From assembly GCA_965223165.1 (NCBI GenBank), contig CBDCVQ010000016.1:496001-560000 (forward strand): DNA of 64,000 nt, in the 5' to 3' direction. Source of the stretch: JABDMH01 sp965223165. GTDB taxonomy: Bacteria; Bacteroidota; Bacteroidia; Chitinophagales; Saprospiraceae. Of this stretch, positions 1 through 9,439 are shown in pieces (the stretch's first letter is position 1; each line of letters starts with the position of its first letter). A program made the position numbers and the translations under genes. The notes below the pieces were generated by a model. That model ran no database searches. It was given only the letters and a program-made list of their open reading frames with translations, and was not told the DNA's origin.

Positions 1-2
1 GC

Positions 3-248
3 ATTCACCCGGGGTCCACTGCTGGCGTGCTAAAAACGAAACAGATCAATCGGTTATACCACCACAACCAGGAGATTCTCCGGACGGCTTGCGAGCGGCG
101 CGCCAAGTATCAGGTGTACCCCGACGACTGGTTTTGGAAATGGAGAAAGCAAGATGTCGTGCTCAAGGGAAAAGGCAAGGTAATGCAGTGCAAGATCGCG
201 GGCCGCACGACCTATTTCATTCCAGATTATCAAGCCCTTGTTAAATGA
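3..248 (+). CDS. 3' end of a truncated CDS, protein not recognised
   Basis: An open frame runs from the window edge to a TGA at 246-248, giving about 81 C-terminal residues. A GTG at 27 could be an internal start, but the frame stays open upstream, so a gene cut by the window edge is more likely. The visible part is basic and aromatic-rich (YPDDWFWKWRKQ, then a short beta-like tail ending in YFIPDYQALVK). I do not recognise the family. The stop overlaps a following small ORF in an ATGA arrangement. Confidence 0.4.
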   Translation: MHPGSTAGVLKTKQINRLYHHNQEILRTACERRAKYQVYPDDWFWKWRKQDVVLKGKGKVMQCKIAGRTTYFIPDYQALVK

Positions 249-373
249 GCACTGGCATCGTGGGCTCTCAGGCGGTAAATCCCCAAAATCCGATACCATG
301 GGGACGGCTGCTGCAAAGCGCTAGATTTTTACAGGACAAGCCTGAAAAAAGAAAGCCGCCCCAGCGGTTTTGA
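245..373 (+). CDS. possible translationally coupled small ORF (42 aa)
   Basis: An ATG at 245 overlaps the TGA stop of the preceding frame (ATGA) and opens a 42-codon frame ending at TGA 371-373. The peptide is proline- and lysine-rich at its C-terminus (DKPEKRKPPQRF). The overlap is the only positive evidence; there is no recognisable domain and chance is quite possible. Confidence 0.2.
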   Translation: MSTGIVGSQAVNPQNPIPWGRLLQSARFLQDKPEKRKPPQRF

Positions 374-623
374 AGGCGGAGTAAGGCCGAAGCCGAGGTG
401 GAGGACCAGACGAGCTCTCGAAGAGCGAGCATAACAGGCAGAAGAAGAACTCAAGAGCACTCCAGGCACTTCGAACTCGGAACTTCTCCAGTCACTACTC
501 ATTGGCTAACTTTGACAGTTTGTTGGTAAACTTTTTCGCCCAAGCGTCGATATATGGCCGTGAAACCCCAATCCATGCTACCTTGGATTACATATGTGTT
601 AGATTATATATGTACCTTCGATT
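374..623. other. intergenic stretch, no gene recognised
   Basis: Between the coupled small ORF and the ATG at 624 I see no convincing coding frame, RNA gene or repeat. The last 120 bases become AT-rich and probably hold the promoter of the next gene, but no clean TAnnTTTG box was identified. Confidence 0.4.
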
Positions 624-1979
624 ATGCGTCTTCATAAACTACTCCGGACATTGTCGAAGAAAAAAGAGCCAGCTAATGATCGACACGATCTAGACCAAGG
701 GCTTGACGAATCTCAGACTGAGGATGAGTTTCAATATGCCCAAGACATTTGCTGTCCATCAGATATCATGATCTTCCATGCCCAATTTAGGTCAAGATCT
801 TCTTTGACCAGGGCAAGGGCCTTACAAATCAAAGAACTGGCCACGAGGATATGCAGTGACATCAATAAAGGTTGGGATGCTCCCATTGTGGTGGAAGGCA
901 TCGAGTGGGGCAAGAAGAAGTTTGTCCTGAAACTGGAAGGAAAGGCTTCTGCATTCGAGGACCTGGCGGGGCAGCTCGAGAAGGAGGGTTTTGAGTTTGT
1001 CGATGCCGAGGGCACTGCCTCAGAGGCGAATAATCGTTTTGCACCAGGGGAGCACTATGCCCACTTCATGGAGCAATTTGAATTGATGGATCTCGATCAA
1101 TTTAAGAATTACAGTGAAGAAGAAATCGAGAGGAAGCTAGACACCATGGCAGAAATGACGTTAGATGAACTGAGGGAGGTGAATGAGATAACGCCAGCGT
1201 CCGAGGCATTGGTTCAAGCACTTAAGGCCTTTGAGTTGCCCAGATTGGAATCCTTGCGCCTCGTGTCTGACATTCTTGCACGCCAACCCGACTGTGTCGA
1301 GGCGCTCATCTGTCAAGCCGGATGGGAAAAAGATGACGAGAAGAGGTTGGACCTGCTCGAAGATGCGGTAGAAGCCGGCGAGAGAACAGTGGACAGTGAA
1401 CTGATGACCCGCGAAAAGATGTGGTGGAAAAATCACAAGTCGCGCCCCTACATGCGCGCCATGGGACTGCTAGGATTTGAACTGATGACGGAGCATCCGG
1501 AAGAAGGCTTGGAGCTACTGGAAGGTCTCGTGGAGATGAACCCTGAGGACAATCAAGGCATTAGATTCTTCTTGATTGAGTACTACCTCGTCCGTCGTCG
1601 ATGGCATCAGGCCAAGCAAATGCTTCAGCGCTACCCGGATGAGGATCATATTTCCTTTTGGTATGCAAAGTACTTCTACTTGTATGGCACCACGGGCAGA
1701 AAATCAAAAACCAAAAGGGCTTTGCTCGACGCGTTTCACCGAAATCCTTATCCCATGTATATTCTATCAGGTGTGGAAGATTATCCTGAAGATTTTATCG
1801 GCTATCGCAGGGGCAGCCCTGAAGAGGCCATGGAGGTGATCCAGCTCATTGCAGACTGTCTCGAACATGACTACAAACAGTTGCATTGGCTGATGGACGT
1901 GCTCATGTCTAAAGGGGTCTGGCAATCGGAGGACGGCAACTCCGGCAGGAAAGCGCGGATACTTCCCTTCAACGGCTGA
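624..1979 (+). CDS. TPR-like helical protein, 451 aa
   Basis: A complete 451-residue, Glu/Asp-rich protein without signal peptide or membrane segments, so probably cytoplasmic. Residues about 50-130 form a mixed region; from about 210 on there are helical-hairpin units of TPR type (DILARQPDCVEALICQAGW; LVEMNPEDNQGIRFFLIEYY). The NPxDNQGIR pattern is the consensus loop of a TPR variant found in bacterial proteins of unknown role. Other frames here are shadows. Such repeats normally mediate protein-protein contacts; the partner cannot be inferred from the neighbours, which are mobile DNA. Confidence 0.7.
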   Translation: MRLHKLLRTLSKKKEPANDRHDLDQGLDESQTEDEFQYAQDICCPSDIMIFHAQFRSRSSLTRARALQIKELATRICSDINKGWDAPIVVEGIEWGKKKFVLKLEGKASAFEDLAGQLEKEGFEFVDAEGTASEANNRFAPGEHYAHFMEQFELMDLDQFKNYSEEEIERKLDTMAEMTLDELREVNEITPASEALVQALKAFELPRLESLRLVSDILARQPDCVEALICQAGWEKDDEKRLDLLEDAVEAGERTVDSELMTREKMWWKNHKSRPYMRAMGLLGFELMTEHPEEGLELLEGLVEMNPEDNQGIRFFLIEYYLVRRRWHQAKQMLQRYPDEDHISFWYAKYFYLYGTTGRKSKTKRALLDAFHRNPYPMYILSGVEDYPEDFIGYRRGSPEEAMEVIQLIADCLEHDYKQLHWLMDVLMSKGVWQSEDGNSGRKARILPFNG

Positions 1980-2249
1980 GATCGCTCTCAATATCGAACA
2001 TGCCTGTGATACCTCCCTCCTAGGAGGATGTTGAACCCGGATTATGCGTTGGAGTTTCGTCGTGAGAGTCAATATGCAATAAAGACGGGTGCTCGCAGTG
2101 CTACTTGACTCGCAGACATAGTCACCCCTATGGTGAAAATCACAAAGTGCTGTTGCCTGCCCCCGAGTCTTACCTCGGGGTGCCCGTATTTGAAGCAGAT
2201 TTGGCTCGCAACAGAAAGTCCAGTGCATACATTACACGAAAACCCTTAA

Positions 2250-4315
2250 CCCGACTTGGCTGGCGCAGGGGTAGAAATCGACAAAATTGATCTTTTTTCA
2301 GCCTTTCGGACAATTTAACGGGTTGATTATCAGTGTTTGGTTTGTTGGGATCTCATTTGTAGTGAGGTACGGTACTTGTATATGTGCGCATGGCTCCGTA
2401 CCTTTACTCACATGTTTATTAGGGAGGTCAAAAAGCAACGTAGCAAAGACAGTAAGATCTTTTTCCAGTATACTCTAGCCCAGGCGGCCAGGGTAGATGG
2501 CAAAGTAAAGCAAAGGGCTATTCTATATCTGGGATCTGATCCCTTGCTTAGAGATAAACAGAACAGAAATGTTGTCCTCAACATTTTGAAGTCCAAGATA
2601 TTTGGCCATCCGGAATTATTTCCTGAGAGTCCGGCAAAGCCTTTGCTTGACCTGGCACTTTTTTACTATGAGAAGTATTGTATTAAATATCAGCAGGCTG
2701 AGCATCCCCCTACATCGATCCCCCCTGCCCCTGCCAAAGCAGAGTTTCACAACGTTGACCTCAAAGGGTTGGAAGTTGGTGATGTGAAGACCTTTGGAGT
2801 GGAGCACCTTTGCAAGCAAGTACTTGACAAGCTACAATTAGAACAATGCATGCGGTCGGTTGGCATGACCCAAAGTGAAATTCGCAAAGCTTTGATCAGC
2901 ATTGCGGCCCGAGCGATTTTCTGTTCTTCGGAGCATAAGACCGCACAAATCCTCCAGATGAATAGTGAGCTGGCTGCTTGCTTCGGTCACCATCAAATAA
3001 TTACACATAAACAACTGTATGCCATATCTGACCTGCTTTACAAGCATAGGGAATCCATAGACCAGTTTTTATACCATCGCATTACTGATATGTTTGACCT
3101 CAATGATAAGCTGGTTATTTTTGATATCAGCAATACTTACTTTGAATCACGTAAAGATCATAGTAAGATTGCCAAGTATGGCAAGAGTAAGGAGAAAAGA
3201 AATGACTGTCCATTGGTTGTTTTTACCGGCGTTATTAATGCGCAGGGCTTTATCAGACACTCCAGAATATACGAAGGCAACACACCAGACACTGGTACTT
3301 TGTCTGATATGATTGAAGATCTAAAGAAATATTCTCCTTCCAGGCCGGATCAAACAATTGTGATAGATGCCGGTATTGCTACTGAAGACAACCTAACTAT
3401 GGTGAGGGAAAAAGGGTATAAATACGTTTGCGTCTCTCGAAAGCGACTAAAAGATCACCCTGTGGAGGAGTCTAGCTCGAAAATAATTCGACTTACCGAT
3501 AGACAAAAGAATCAAGTGGAACTAGCCATCTTTCAGCCCCAGGGTTATCCGGATACCTGGATGTACGTGCAAAGTGAGGCCAAAAGGAAAAAGGAGCAAT
3601 CCATGCACACCAAACTCAAGCAACGGTATGAACAAGATCTGAGTGTTATCCAGAAAGCTATTTTTACCAAAGGGGGCACTAAATCCATCAACAAGGTATG
3701 GGAGCGTATTGGAAGGGCGAAACAGAAACACAACCGTATTTCCTCTAGATATGTCATCAAAGTTGCCCAAGAAAATGGAGTCGCTACCCAAATCACCTGG
3801 TCTGAAAAATCAGATCAAACTAAGGACGATAAAACCAATGGCGTCTACTTTATCAGAACGAATTATGACAATCCTTCTGAATCTAAATTGTGGGATATAT
3901 ATAATACCATCAGAGAAGTGGAAGCTACCTTTCGCTGCCTAAAGTCAGATCTAAACATCAGGCCGGTGTACCATCAAAAAGACCAAAGAATTGAAGCTCA
4001 TATTTATCTTACCATTCTTGCCTACCAGTTAGTCAATACCATCAGGTATATGCTCAAAAATGCTAATCTCAACTACGACTGGAACAATATCGTTAGGATA
4101 ATGAATACCCAAACCATTCAAACTGTTGAACTGCCTACTGACAAAAAAGTCATTCACCTACGTAAACCCTCTACCCCCATCAACGAAGTCCGCCAAATCT
4201 ATAATGCCACCGGCACCAACAACACTCAGACTGCTCTGAAAAAATATGTAGTGTACCACTGATTTCCTATCTCATTGGTTTTCTGAAACTTACGTGTGAG
4301 CTTAGCCAAGTCGGG
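2250..4315 (+). mobile_element. IS1634-type insertion sequence, about 2.07 kb
   Basis: A single large transposase gene is bracketed by a perfect 16-bp inverted repeat: TTAACCCGACTTGGCT at 2246-2261 and its complement at 4304-4319. Because TTAA is itself palindromic, the outer four bases could be a target duplication, leaving 12-bp element ends beginning CCCGAC (2250) and ending GTCGGG (4315); I used that reading. Perfect ends and an intact frame indicate a potentially active, recent copy. It sits inside non-coding, repeat-like DNA and breaks no recognisable gene. Confidence 0.82.
2412..4262 (+). CDS. IS1634 family transposase (DDE type), 616 aa
   Basis: A DDE transposase that cuts and inserts the surrounding element. 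The frame opens at 2337, but the family N-terminus (MFIREVKKQRSKDSK, followed by a typical GKVKQRAILYLG segment) begins at ATG 2412, so I prefer that start. Acidic residues fit a DDE triad: DISNTYFESR, then VIDAGIATED, then REVEATFRCLKSDL near residue 520; the last is followed by the family pattern HQKDQRIEAHIYLTILAY. Length is a little above the usual 550-600. The frame is uninterrupted. Confidence 0.9.
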   Translation: MFIREVKKQRSKDSKIFFQYTLAQAARVDGKVKQRAILYLGSDPLLRDKQNRNVVLNILKSKIFGHPELFPESPAKPLLDLALFYYEKYCIKYQQAEHPPTSIPPAPAKAEFHNVDLKGLEVGDVKTFGVEHLCKQVLDKLQLEQCMRSVGMTQSEIRKALISIAARAIFCSSEHKTAQILQMNSELAACFGHHQIITHKQLYAISDLLYKHRESIDQFLYHRITDMFDLNDKLVIFDISNTYFESRKDHSKIAKYGKSKEKRNDCPLVVFTGVINAQGFIRHSRIYEGNTPDTGTLSDMIEDLKKYSPSRPDQTIVIDAGIATEDNLTMVREKGYKYVCVSRKRLKDHPVEESSSKIIRLTDRQKNQVELAIFQPQGYPDTWMYVQSEAKRKKEQSMHTKLKQRYEQDLSVIQKAIFTKGGTKSINKVWERIGRAKQKHNRISSRYVIKVAQENGVATQITWSEKSDQTKDDKTNGVYFIRTNYDNPSESKLWDIYNTIREVEATFRCLKSDLNIRPVYHQKDQRIEAHIYLTILAYQLVNTIRYMLKNANLNYDWNNIVRIMNTQTIQTVELPTDKKVIHLRKPSTPINEVRQIYNATGTNNTQTALKKYVVYH

Positions 4316-4546
4316 TTAACTTCTGCTCTCGCTCTGTCGATGATGGTTCGGCTGTTTCGCTTAGTCTTTTTCATTCTTACAGAATTTTTAGATGAGTAAA
4401 TAGTCTTGAGTTCGGAAATTTCTACGATTCCGCCAGCCATCGCCGATAGGCGATGTAGTCCAACAGGTGCTATGCCTGCGTTTTTTGGCTCGTCTGCAAT
4501 CAAGATAATGTTGCGACTCAAATGGAGCCAGTAATTCAATAGCCTC

Positions 4547-5497
4547 CTAGAGAAGACTTTTCAGTCTCTCCCGATCTACATTGCCACCACTAAGGACACA
4601 GACGGTTGAGCTGCCTTTGGGCGGGTGAAGCCGACCAGCCAAAATCGCGGCCAGGCTAGCCGCCCCTGCGGGCTCCACGACAAGCTTGCAACGCTCCATC
4701 AACATGACCATCGCCTCGACGATGTCATGATCAGCCACGGTGACCATCTGATCCACATATCCTTGCACATGTTGCAACGTGTGCGTACCGGCAAATGGCG
4801 CGGCCAGGCCGTCAGCCACGGTACTCAGTTGATCCAATTTGATGGGATGTCCCGCTGCCAGGCTCTGCGACATGGCATCCGCACCTTCGGGTTCCACGCC
4901 CCAGACCAGTGGTCTCGATTCGTGGTGCTTCATAGCGGCTCCCACCCCTGAAATCATGCCTCCTCCCCCAACTCCGGCAATGACCACATCGACTTGAGGG
5001 AGATCGGTTAGTACCTCCTGCCCCACCGTGCCTTGGCCAGCGATGATCAGCCGGTCGTCAAAGGGATGGACAAAGGCCAGATCACGCTCTTGCTGAATGG
5101 TAAGGCAGGTGTCCATCAAATCCTCCTCCGTCAAGATCACCTCACCACCATAGCTTTCGGTAGCCAAGATTTTACTTCGCACACTGGTCGCCGGCATCAC
5201 GATGGTCGAACGAATACCCGCATCGGCGCCGGCCCAGGCAAGCGCCTGCGCATGATTACCTGCTGAAATGGAGATGACTCCCCGGGCCTTCGCCTCCGAA
5301 CGCATTGCTCGGAGTTTGTTCAATGCTCCTCGCACCTTGAAGGAACCGGTCTTTTGAAGGTTTTCCGCCTTGAGGTATAGCTCAAAGCCAAAGTATTTGC
5401 TGAGGCTGCGCGAATGGAAAATCGGCGTACGGTGTAACCGACCTTGAATGGCCGCTTGGGCAATTCGCAGTTCTGGGAGACCGATCAGCGCACTCAA
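4547..5497 (-). CDS. threonine/serine dehydratase (PLP, fold type II)
   Basis: A catabolic-type threonine ammonia-lyase of 316 aa converting threonine to 2-oxobutyrate and ammonia (serine to pyruvate). The PLP lysine lies in GSFKVRGALNK near residue 53; the phosphate-binding glycine loop is AGVGGGGMISGVG near 176; SAGNHAQ binds substrate. There is no C-terminal ACT domain, unlike biosynthetic IlvA, so TdcB-like or serine racemase-like activity is equally possible. The start is odd: only TTG at 5495-5497 is available near the expected N-terminus, and a repeat remnant lies just upstream. Its TAG stop coincides with the CTAG end at 4547-4550. Confidence 0.85.
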   Translation of the reverse strand: MSALIGLPELRIAQAAIQGRLHRTPIFHSRSLSKYFGFELYLKAENLQKTGSFKVRGALNKLRAMRSEAKARGVISISAGNHAQALAWAGADAGIRSTIVMPATSVRSKILATESYGGEVILTEEDLMDTCLTIQQERDLAFVHPFDDRLIIAGQGTVGQEVLTDLPQVDVVIAGVGGGGMISGVGAAMKHHESRPLVWGVEPEGADAMSQSLAAGHPIKLDQLSTVADGLAAPFAGTHTLQHVQGYVDQMVTVADHDIVEAMVMLMERCKLVVEPAGAASLAAILAGRLHPPKGSSTVCVLSGGNVDRERLKSLL

Positions 5498-5516
5498 GAC
5501 GCTGGTGTCTTTGCCG

Positions 5517-5596
5517 CCAGTAGAGCTTGGTACAAAATCTAGTTGTTGATTTAAATGTCTTTGATCCGCATACTTCTAATCCGAAATCTCTACTGG
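5517..5596. repeat. short (80 bp) copy of the CTAG-ended dispersed repeat
   Basis: An internally deleted member of the family seen in full at 9811-10041. It starts CCAGTAGAGCTTGG, holds the internal motif AATGTCTTTGATCCGCATAC, and closes with CTAATCCGAAATCTCTACTGG minus its first base, which pairs with the start. The right end overlaps the transketolase stop codon (5590-5592). The copy fills the gap between tkt and the dehydratase gene. Confidence 0.65.
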
Positions 5597-7605
5597 GACG
5601 CCAAGACTGACTTTACCTGCGTCGCAATGTTCTCTGGTGTGAATCCGAAACGCTCCATGATGAGCTTGTATGGGGCACTCAGGCCAAATCGATCGATGCC
5701 AATGGCCACTCCCCTATCTCCAATGTACTGGCGCCAACTCATCGTCGCCCCTGCTTCGACAGACACTCGTGCCCACACGTCGGGCGGAAGCACCTCATCG
5801 CGATACGCCGGTGGCTGCTCTTGAAACAGCTCGGTGCTTGGCATGCTGACCACACGTGCATCGATGCCCTGCTCGGTCAAAAGGGACTGAGCCCCGAGCG
5901 ACGGATCGACCTCAGAGCCGGTGGCAATGATGATGGCATCCGGTCGGTCTCCCTGCTCTTTACGGATGATGTAACCACCTCTAGCCACTCCATCGGCCGC
6001 AGCCACCTGGGCGGGATCCAAAACGGGTAATTTCTGTCGAGTCAACACCAGCATCGTGGGCCCCTCTCTTCTGCGGATGGCCACCCTCCACGCATGGGTA
6101 GTCTCATTGGCGTCAGCGGGGCGGATCACGGTGAGATTGGGCATCACCCGAAATGAGGCCAGCTGCTCAATGGGCTGGTGCGTAGGTCCATCCTCGCCGA
6201 GTCCCACACTGTCGTGGGTCATGACGTAAATGACCGGCTGCTCCATCAAGGCCGCCAAGCGGATGGCAGGTCGGGCATAGTCGGTAAAGACAAAGAAGGT
6301 GGCGCAGTACGGCCGCACGCCTCCATGCAATTGCATCCCGGTGGACGCCGCACACATGGCGAGCTCTCGGATACCCCAGGCGATATTTCGACCGGTGGGG
6401 TCATCTTTGGAGAAATAGCCATAGCTCTTCATCTTGGTCTTTGTCGAAGGCTCTAGGTCTGCGCTCCCACCGATGATCCAAGGCACTTGCTCGGCGACAC
6501 TATTAAGCACGTGACTGTTGATCGCTCGGGTCGCAATGGGGCCATCTTCCGGCCCAAATGTGGGTATCTCCGCGTCCCATCCCTCGGCTAAATCCTGCTG
6601 CAAGGCTTCGTCAAATTGCTGCGCCAATGCTGGGTATTTGTTCTGGTACTGACGGAGCGCCTCCTGCCACTGCGCTTCTGCTCCTGCTCCTGCGGCCACG
6701 AGCGGCTCCATATGCTCCCTCACCGCGGCAGGCACATGAAAGGGCTCGGTACTCGGCCAGCCATAGGCCGCTTTCGTCAGGGCGATTTCTTCATGCCCCA
6801 AAGGCGATCCATGCACCCCAGAGGTATCCACCTTGTTGGGAGAGCCGTATCCGATATGGGTACGTAGGATGATCATCGTGGGACGGGATGGGTCCGATTT
6901 TCCTTCCTCAAAGGCGGCTTCGATCGCATCTACGTCATTGGCTTGCTCGCCAAGGTTTATCACTTGCCAGCCATAGGACTCAAACCGCTTGGGAATGTCC
7001 TCGCTAAAGGCCAAGGCTGTGTCACCCTCGATGGTGATGTGATTGTCGTCATACAGGCAAATCAGCTTGCCCAGGCCCAGGTGCCCCGCCACCGAGGCTG
7101 CCTCATGGGAGGCTCCCTCCATCAAGTCTCCGTCGCTGCAGATCACGTACGTGTGGTGATCCACAATCGTATGGCCTTCTCGATTAAAGCGGGCAGCCAG
7201 ATGGGCCTCTGCCATGGCCATGCCCACTCCCGTCATAAACCCCTGGCCCAGCGGACCCGTGGTCGTCTCGGCACCGGGTGTCAGACCATGTTCCGGGTGC
7301 CCCGGTGTCTTGCTGCTCCACTGTCGAAAGTTCTTCAAGTCGTCCAGGCTGAGGTCATAACCGCTCAGATGCAATGCACTGTAGAGCAACATGGAGGCGT
7401 GGCCGTTAGAGAGGATGAATCGATCCCGATCAAACCAGTTGGGATTCTTGGGATTGTGTTTCATCACCCGACGATACAAGGTGTAGGCTACCGGTGCCAA
7501 GGCCATGGGGGCTCCCGGATGGCCTGAATTGGCTTGCTGCACCCCGTCCATGCTCAGCGTACGAATCGAATCGACGGACAGTTTTATCAGCTCCTGTGAT
7601 TGCAT
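5590..7605 (-). CDS. tkt: transketolase, 671 aa
   Basis: Transketolase of the non-oxidative pentose phosphate pathway, transferring two-carbon units between sugar phosphates with thiamine diphosphate. The N-terminal domain shows SGHPGAPM, the diphosphate motif GDGDLMEGASHEA followed by DDNHI, and the central domain has GIRELAM with the catalytic glutamate and GEDGPTHQPIEQLA. Length matches the family. The frame opens at a GTG at 7641, but the family N-terminus (MQSQELIKLSVDSIRTL) begins at ATG 7605, so that start is chosen. The TAG stop lies in the terminal repeat of the element at 5517-5596. Confidence 0.95.
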   Translation of the reverse strand: MQSQELIKLSVDSIRTLSMDGVQQANSGHPGAPMALAPVAYTLYRRVMKHNPKNPNWFDRDRFILSNGHASMLLYSALHLSGYDLSLDDLKNFRQWSSKTPGHPEHGLTPGAETTTGPLGQGFMTGVGMAMAEAHLAARFNREGHTIVDHHTYVICSDGDLMEGASHEAASVAGHLGLGKLICLYDDNHITIEGDTALAFSEDIPKRFESYGWQVINLGEQANDVDAIEAAFEEGKSDPSRPTMIILRTHIGYGSPNKVDTSGVHGSPLGHEEIALTKAAYGWPSTEPFHVPAAVREHMEPLVAAGAGAEAQWQEALRQYQNKYPALAQQFDEALQQDLAEGWDAEIPTFGPEDGPIATRAINSHVLNSVAEQVPWIIGGSADLEPSTKTKMKSYGYFSKDDPTGRNIAWGIRELAMCAASTGMQLHGGVRPYCATFFVFTDYARPAIRLAALMEQPVIYVMTHDSVGLGEDGPTHQPIEQLASFRVMPNLTVIRPADANETTHAWRVAIRRREGPTMLVLTRQKLPVLDPAQVAAADGVARGGYIIRKEQGDRPDAIIIATGSEVDPSLGAQSLLTEQGIDARVVSMPSTELFQEQPPAYRDEVLPPDVWARVSVEAGATMSWRQYIGDRGVAIGIDRFGLSAPYKLIMERFGFTPENIATQVKSVLASQ

Positions 7606-7824
7606 AAGTGGTCGACGTTGTTGTTTAGATTTTGCACGCACAAAACTGCGAAATCTACCGCACTAATCAGAGCAATAGATATAGAGATTGCCTCGTATAC
7701 ACTCCAACCGCGGTGGTAGTGCTGACGAGGCGGCAATGGCTACCGACAATCAAACCTCCGGTCTGTCTAAGGCAACTGCCAGTTCCCGAGGCTTAACCCC
7801 TCCAAGAAATCCCATTTCGGCTGC

Positions 7825-9279
7825 CTAATTGACCCGTGCCTCAATCCAATCCCGGTAGTCGACATAGCGCAGGCCAGCAGACAGTGCGGGTGTCGGCTGC
7901 CCCATCGGAAAAAGCTGAGCCTGCAACTCTTGAAAGCGCTTCTTATACTCGCCCAGCGGCGACCGCCCAATCTTGGAAAAAAACTGAAGCAGGGTACGCT
8001 GATAGTCCTCCACTTGGGGTAGTTTCTTCAGGTAGCGGCGCGTGGCATCTACGAAGTAGCGCAGCACGAAAATATTGCCCTGCTCCAGGTGCACCATCAG
8101 ATTCAGATAGCGAATGTGCAACATCATGTATGGACGAGGATGAGCAAATTTTCGCGTGAGCAGCTCATTAATCCAATGCAGGGATCTCGGATATCGTCCA
8201 GCCACAAAGTGGATATTGGCCAATTGAAACCAGAACGAAAACAGATAGTCCTCCGGCATCTTTTTGAGATTGGCTCGGACAAACGACTCCACATCTTCAA
8301 TCAAGGTGGATCGATCGGCAATCGCCCCGGACTCTCGGATGATCTCCAACTCGAGATTGTACGTACGCAGGATCTGCTTCAACAGGGTGATGTTTTGCAA
8401 TTTTATTTTGATCCGTTCGTAGTGTCTTTTGGTGGTCGCGATCAACTGCAGGCCTTCCTCATATTGTCCGGTAAAGGCTTTATAGCTGATCAAGTTGTTG
8501 ATGCTGGACGCATATAGCCCCGGGTCCTCCAGAATCCGTTTGGGATCGTTCTCAAAATGGTCGATCAGTGCGTAGAGATGACGGCTGGGATCTGGTTGAT
8601 TCTGACCGATGTCGCGGAAGTATGCCGCATTGTAGTGCAGCACTTTGGCTTCCAAACTCAGGGCGTTCGTAGGATCGTCCAGGAGATGGATATTGTCTAC
8701 TCCCAACTCCTCTCCCAGTGCCAGGTTCTTTGAGATCTCAATGATCAATCGGTAGTAATCGTTGCGATTTTTTAATCTGCGCAAGACCCCGGCTTGGTCG
8801 AGCACGATTTGATGAAACACATCGTGATTGGTAGGTCTGAGCGTCTGTTCCAATCTCCGCTTCCAGTTGAGCACCTCGACTAGGCTCAGATCTAAGTCAT
8901 ACGCCTTGGCCAGTCTCTCTGCCTTGCGGATCTCTTCTGCACAGAGCTCGTATAGCTCGCGATTGAAGAGCACCTCAATGTTGCGGATGGTCGACTTTAG
9001 CAACGCATCCTTCGTCAGCTCGGCATGGTAGTTACGGAGGCTCTTGAGTACGAGGCTTTTCAGATAGTTCTTCGCGACATGAAATTGCTTGCCGCAGGGT
9101 TCATGAGCAAAACGACTCCGAATCTCCTGATCATCACAGACTTCCTGTGCATCGATGGCCTCAAAAATCCGAAGGTAATTCGGACTGTCGCCCGTGGCCC
9201 TGGCCATCAGCTTGAAGTAGCGCTTCTCACTGCGCGACATTGACTTGATCAGATAAAAAAGTTGCTCTTGTTTCTTCAT
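7825..9279 (-). CDS. lineage-specific helical protein, 484 aa
   Basis: A complete protein of 484 aa starting MKKQEQLFYLIKSMSRSEKRYFKLMA. It is almost entirely helical with recurring 30-40-residue hairpins, resembling degenerate TPRs, and has no signal peptide or membrane span. The N-terminal SEKRYFK pattern is known to me from uncharacterised Bacteroidota proteins; no function is established. It stands alone, divergent from the VOC gene across 160 bp. Confidence 0.7.
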   Translation of the reverse strand: MKKQEQLFYLIKSMSRSEKRYFKLMARATGDSPNYLRIFEAIDAQEVCDDQEIRSRFAHEPCGKQFHVAKNYLKSLVLKSLRNYHAELTKDALLKSTIRNIEVLFNRELYELCAEEIRKAERLAKAYDLDLSLVEVLNWKRRLEQTLRPTNHDVFHQIVLDQAGVLRRLKNRNDYYRLIIEISKNLALGEELGVDNIHLLDDPTNALSLEAKVLHYNAAYFRDIGQNQPDPSRHLYALIDHFENDPKRILEDPGLYASSINNLISYKAFTGQYEEGLQLIATTKRHYERIKIKLQNITLLKQILRTYNLELEIIRESGAIADRSTLIEDVESFVRANLKKMPEDYLFSFWFQLANIHFVAGRYPRSLHWINELLTRKFAHPRPYMMLHIRYLNLMVHLEQGNIFVLRYFVDATRRYLKKLPQVEDYQRTLLQFFSKIGRSPLGEYKKRFQELQAQLFPMGQPTPALSAGLRYVDYRDWIEARVN

Positions 9280-9439
9280 ATGACTCCTACGAAAATAGCA
9301 CTATCGTTCTATATTCTACAGCTATAAGACGGGTATCCTTTACTTTAGACTTCTACGTTTTTACAATTATTGCCATCCGGCGACGGGACGAGCACCCTAC
9401 ATTTGAGTTATCAGCATTAACTAAAAAATTTGCAGAATC

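Larger units (their letters stand above)
2020..4550. mobile_element. putative CTAG-ended element split by an insertion sequence
   Basis: The sequence CTAGGAGG at 2020 and the following bases to 2035 reappear inverted at 4535-4550, ending CCTCCTAG; 14 of 16 bases match. Between them lies the complete insertion sequence at 2250-4315. Without it the element would be roughly 460 bp. The right half (4472-4545) resembles the segment at 25811-25885 and shares GCAGACGAG with the repeat copies elsewhere. I infer a small non-autonomous element later hit by the insertion sequence. The match is short, so this is tentative. Confidence 0.35.

Noticed and set aside
2160..2180. Hairpin CCCGAG/CTCGGG as a terminator
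   Set aside because: The stem is short and no run of T follows on either strand.
4267..4539. A 90-codon minus-strand frame downstream of the transposase
   Set aside because: It spans the insertion-sequence border and the repeat, and has no recognisable domain.
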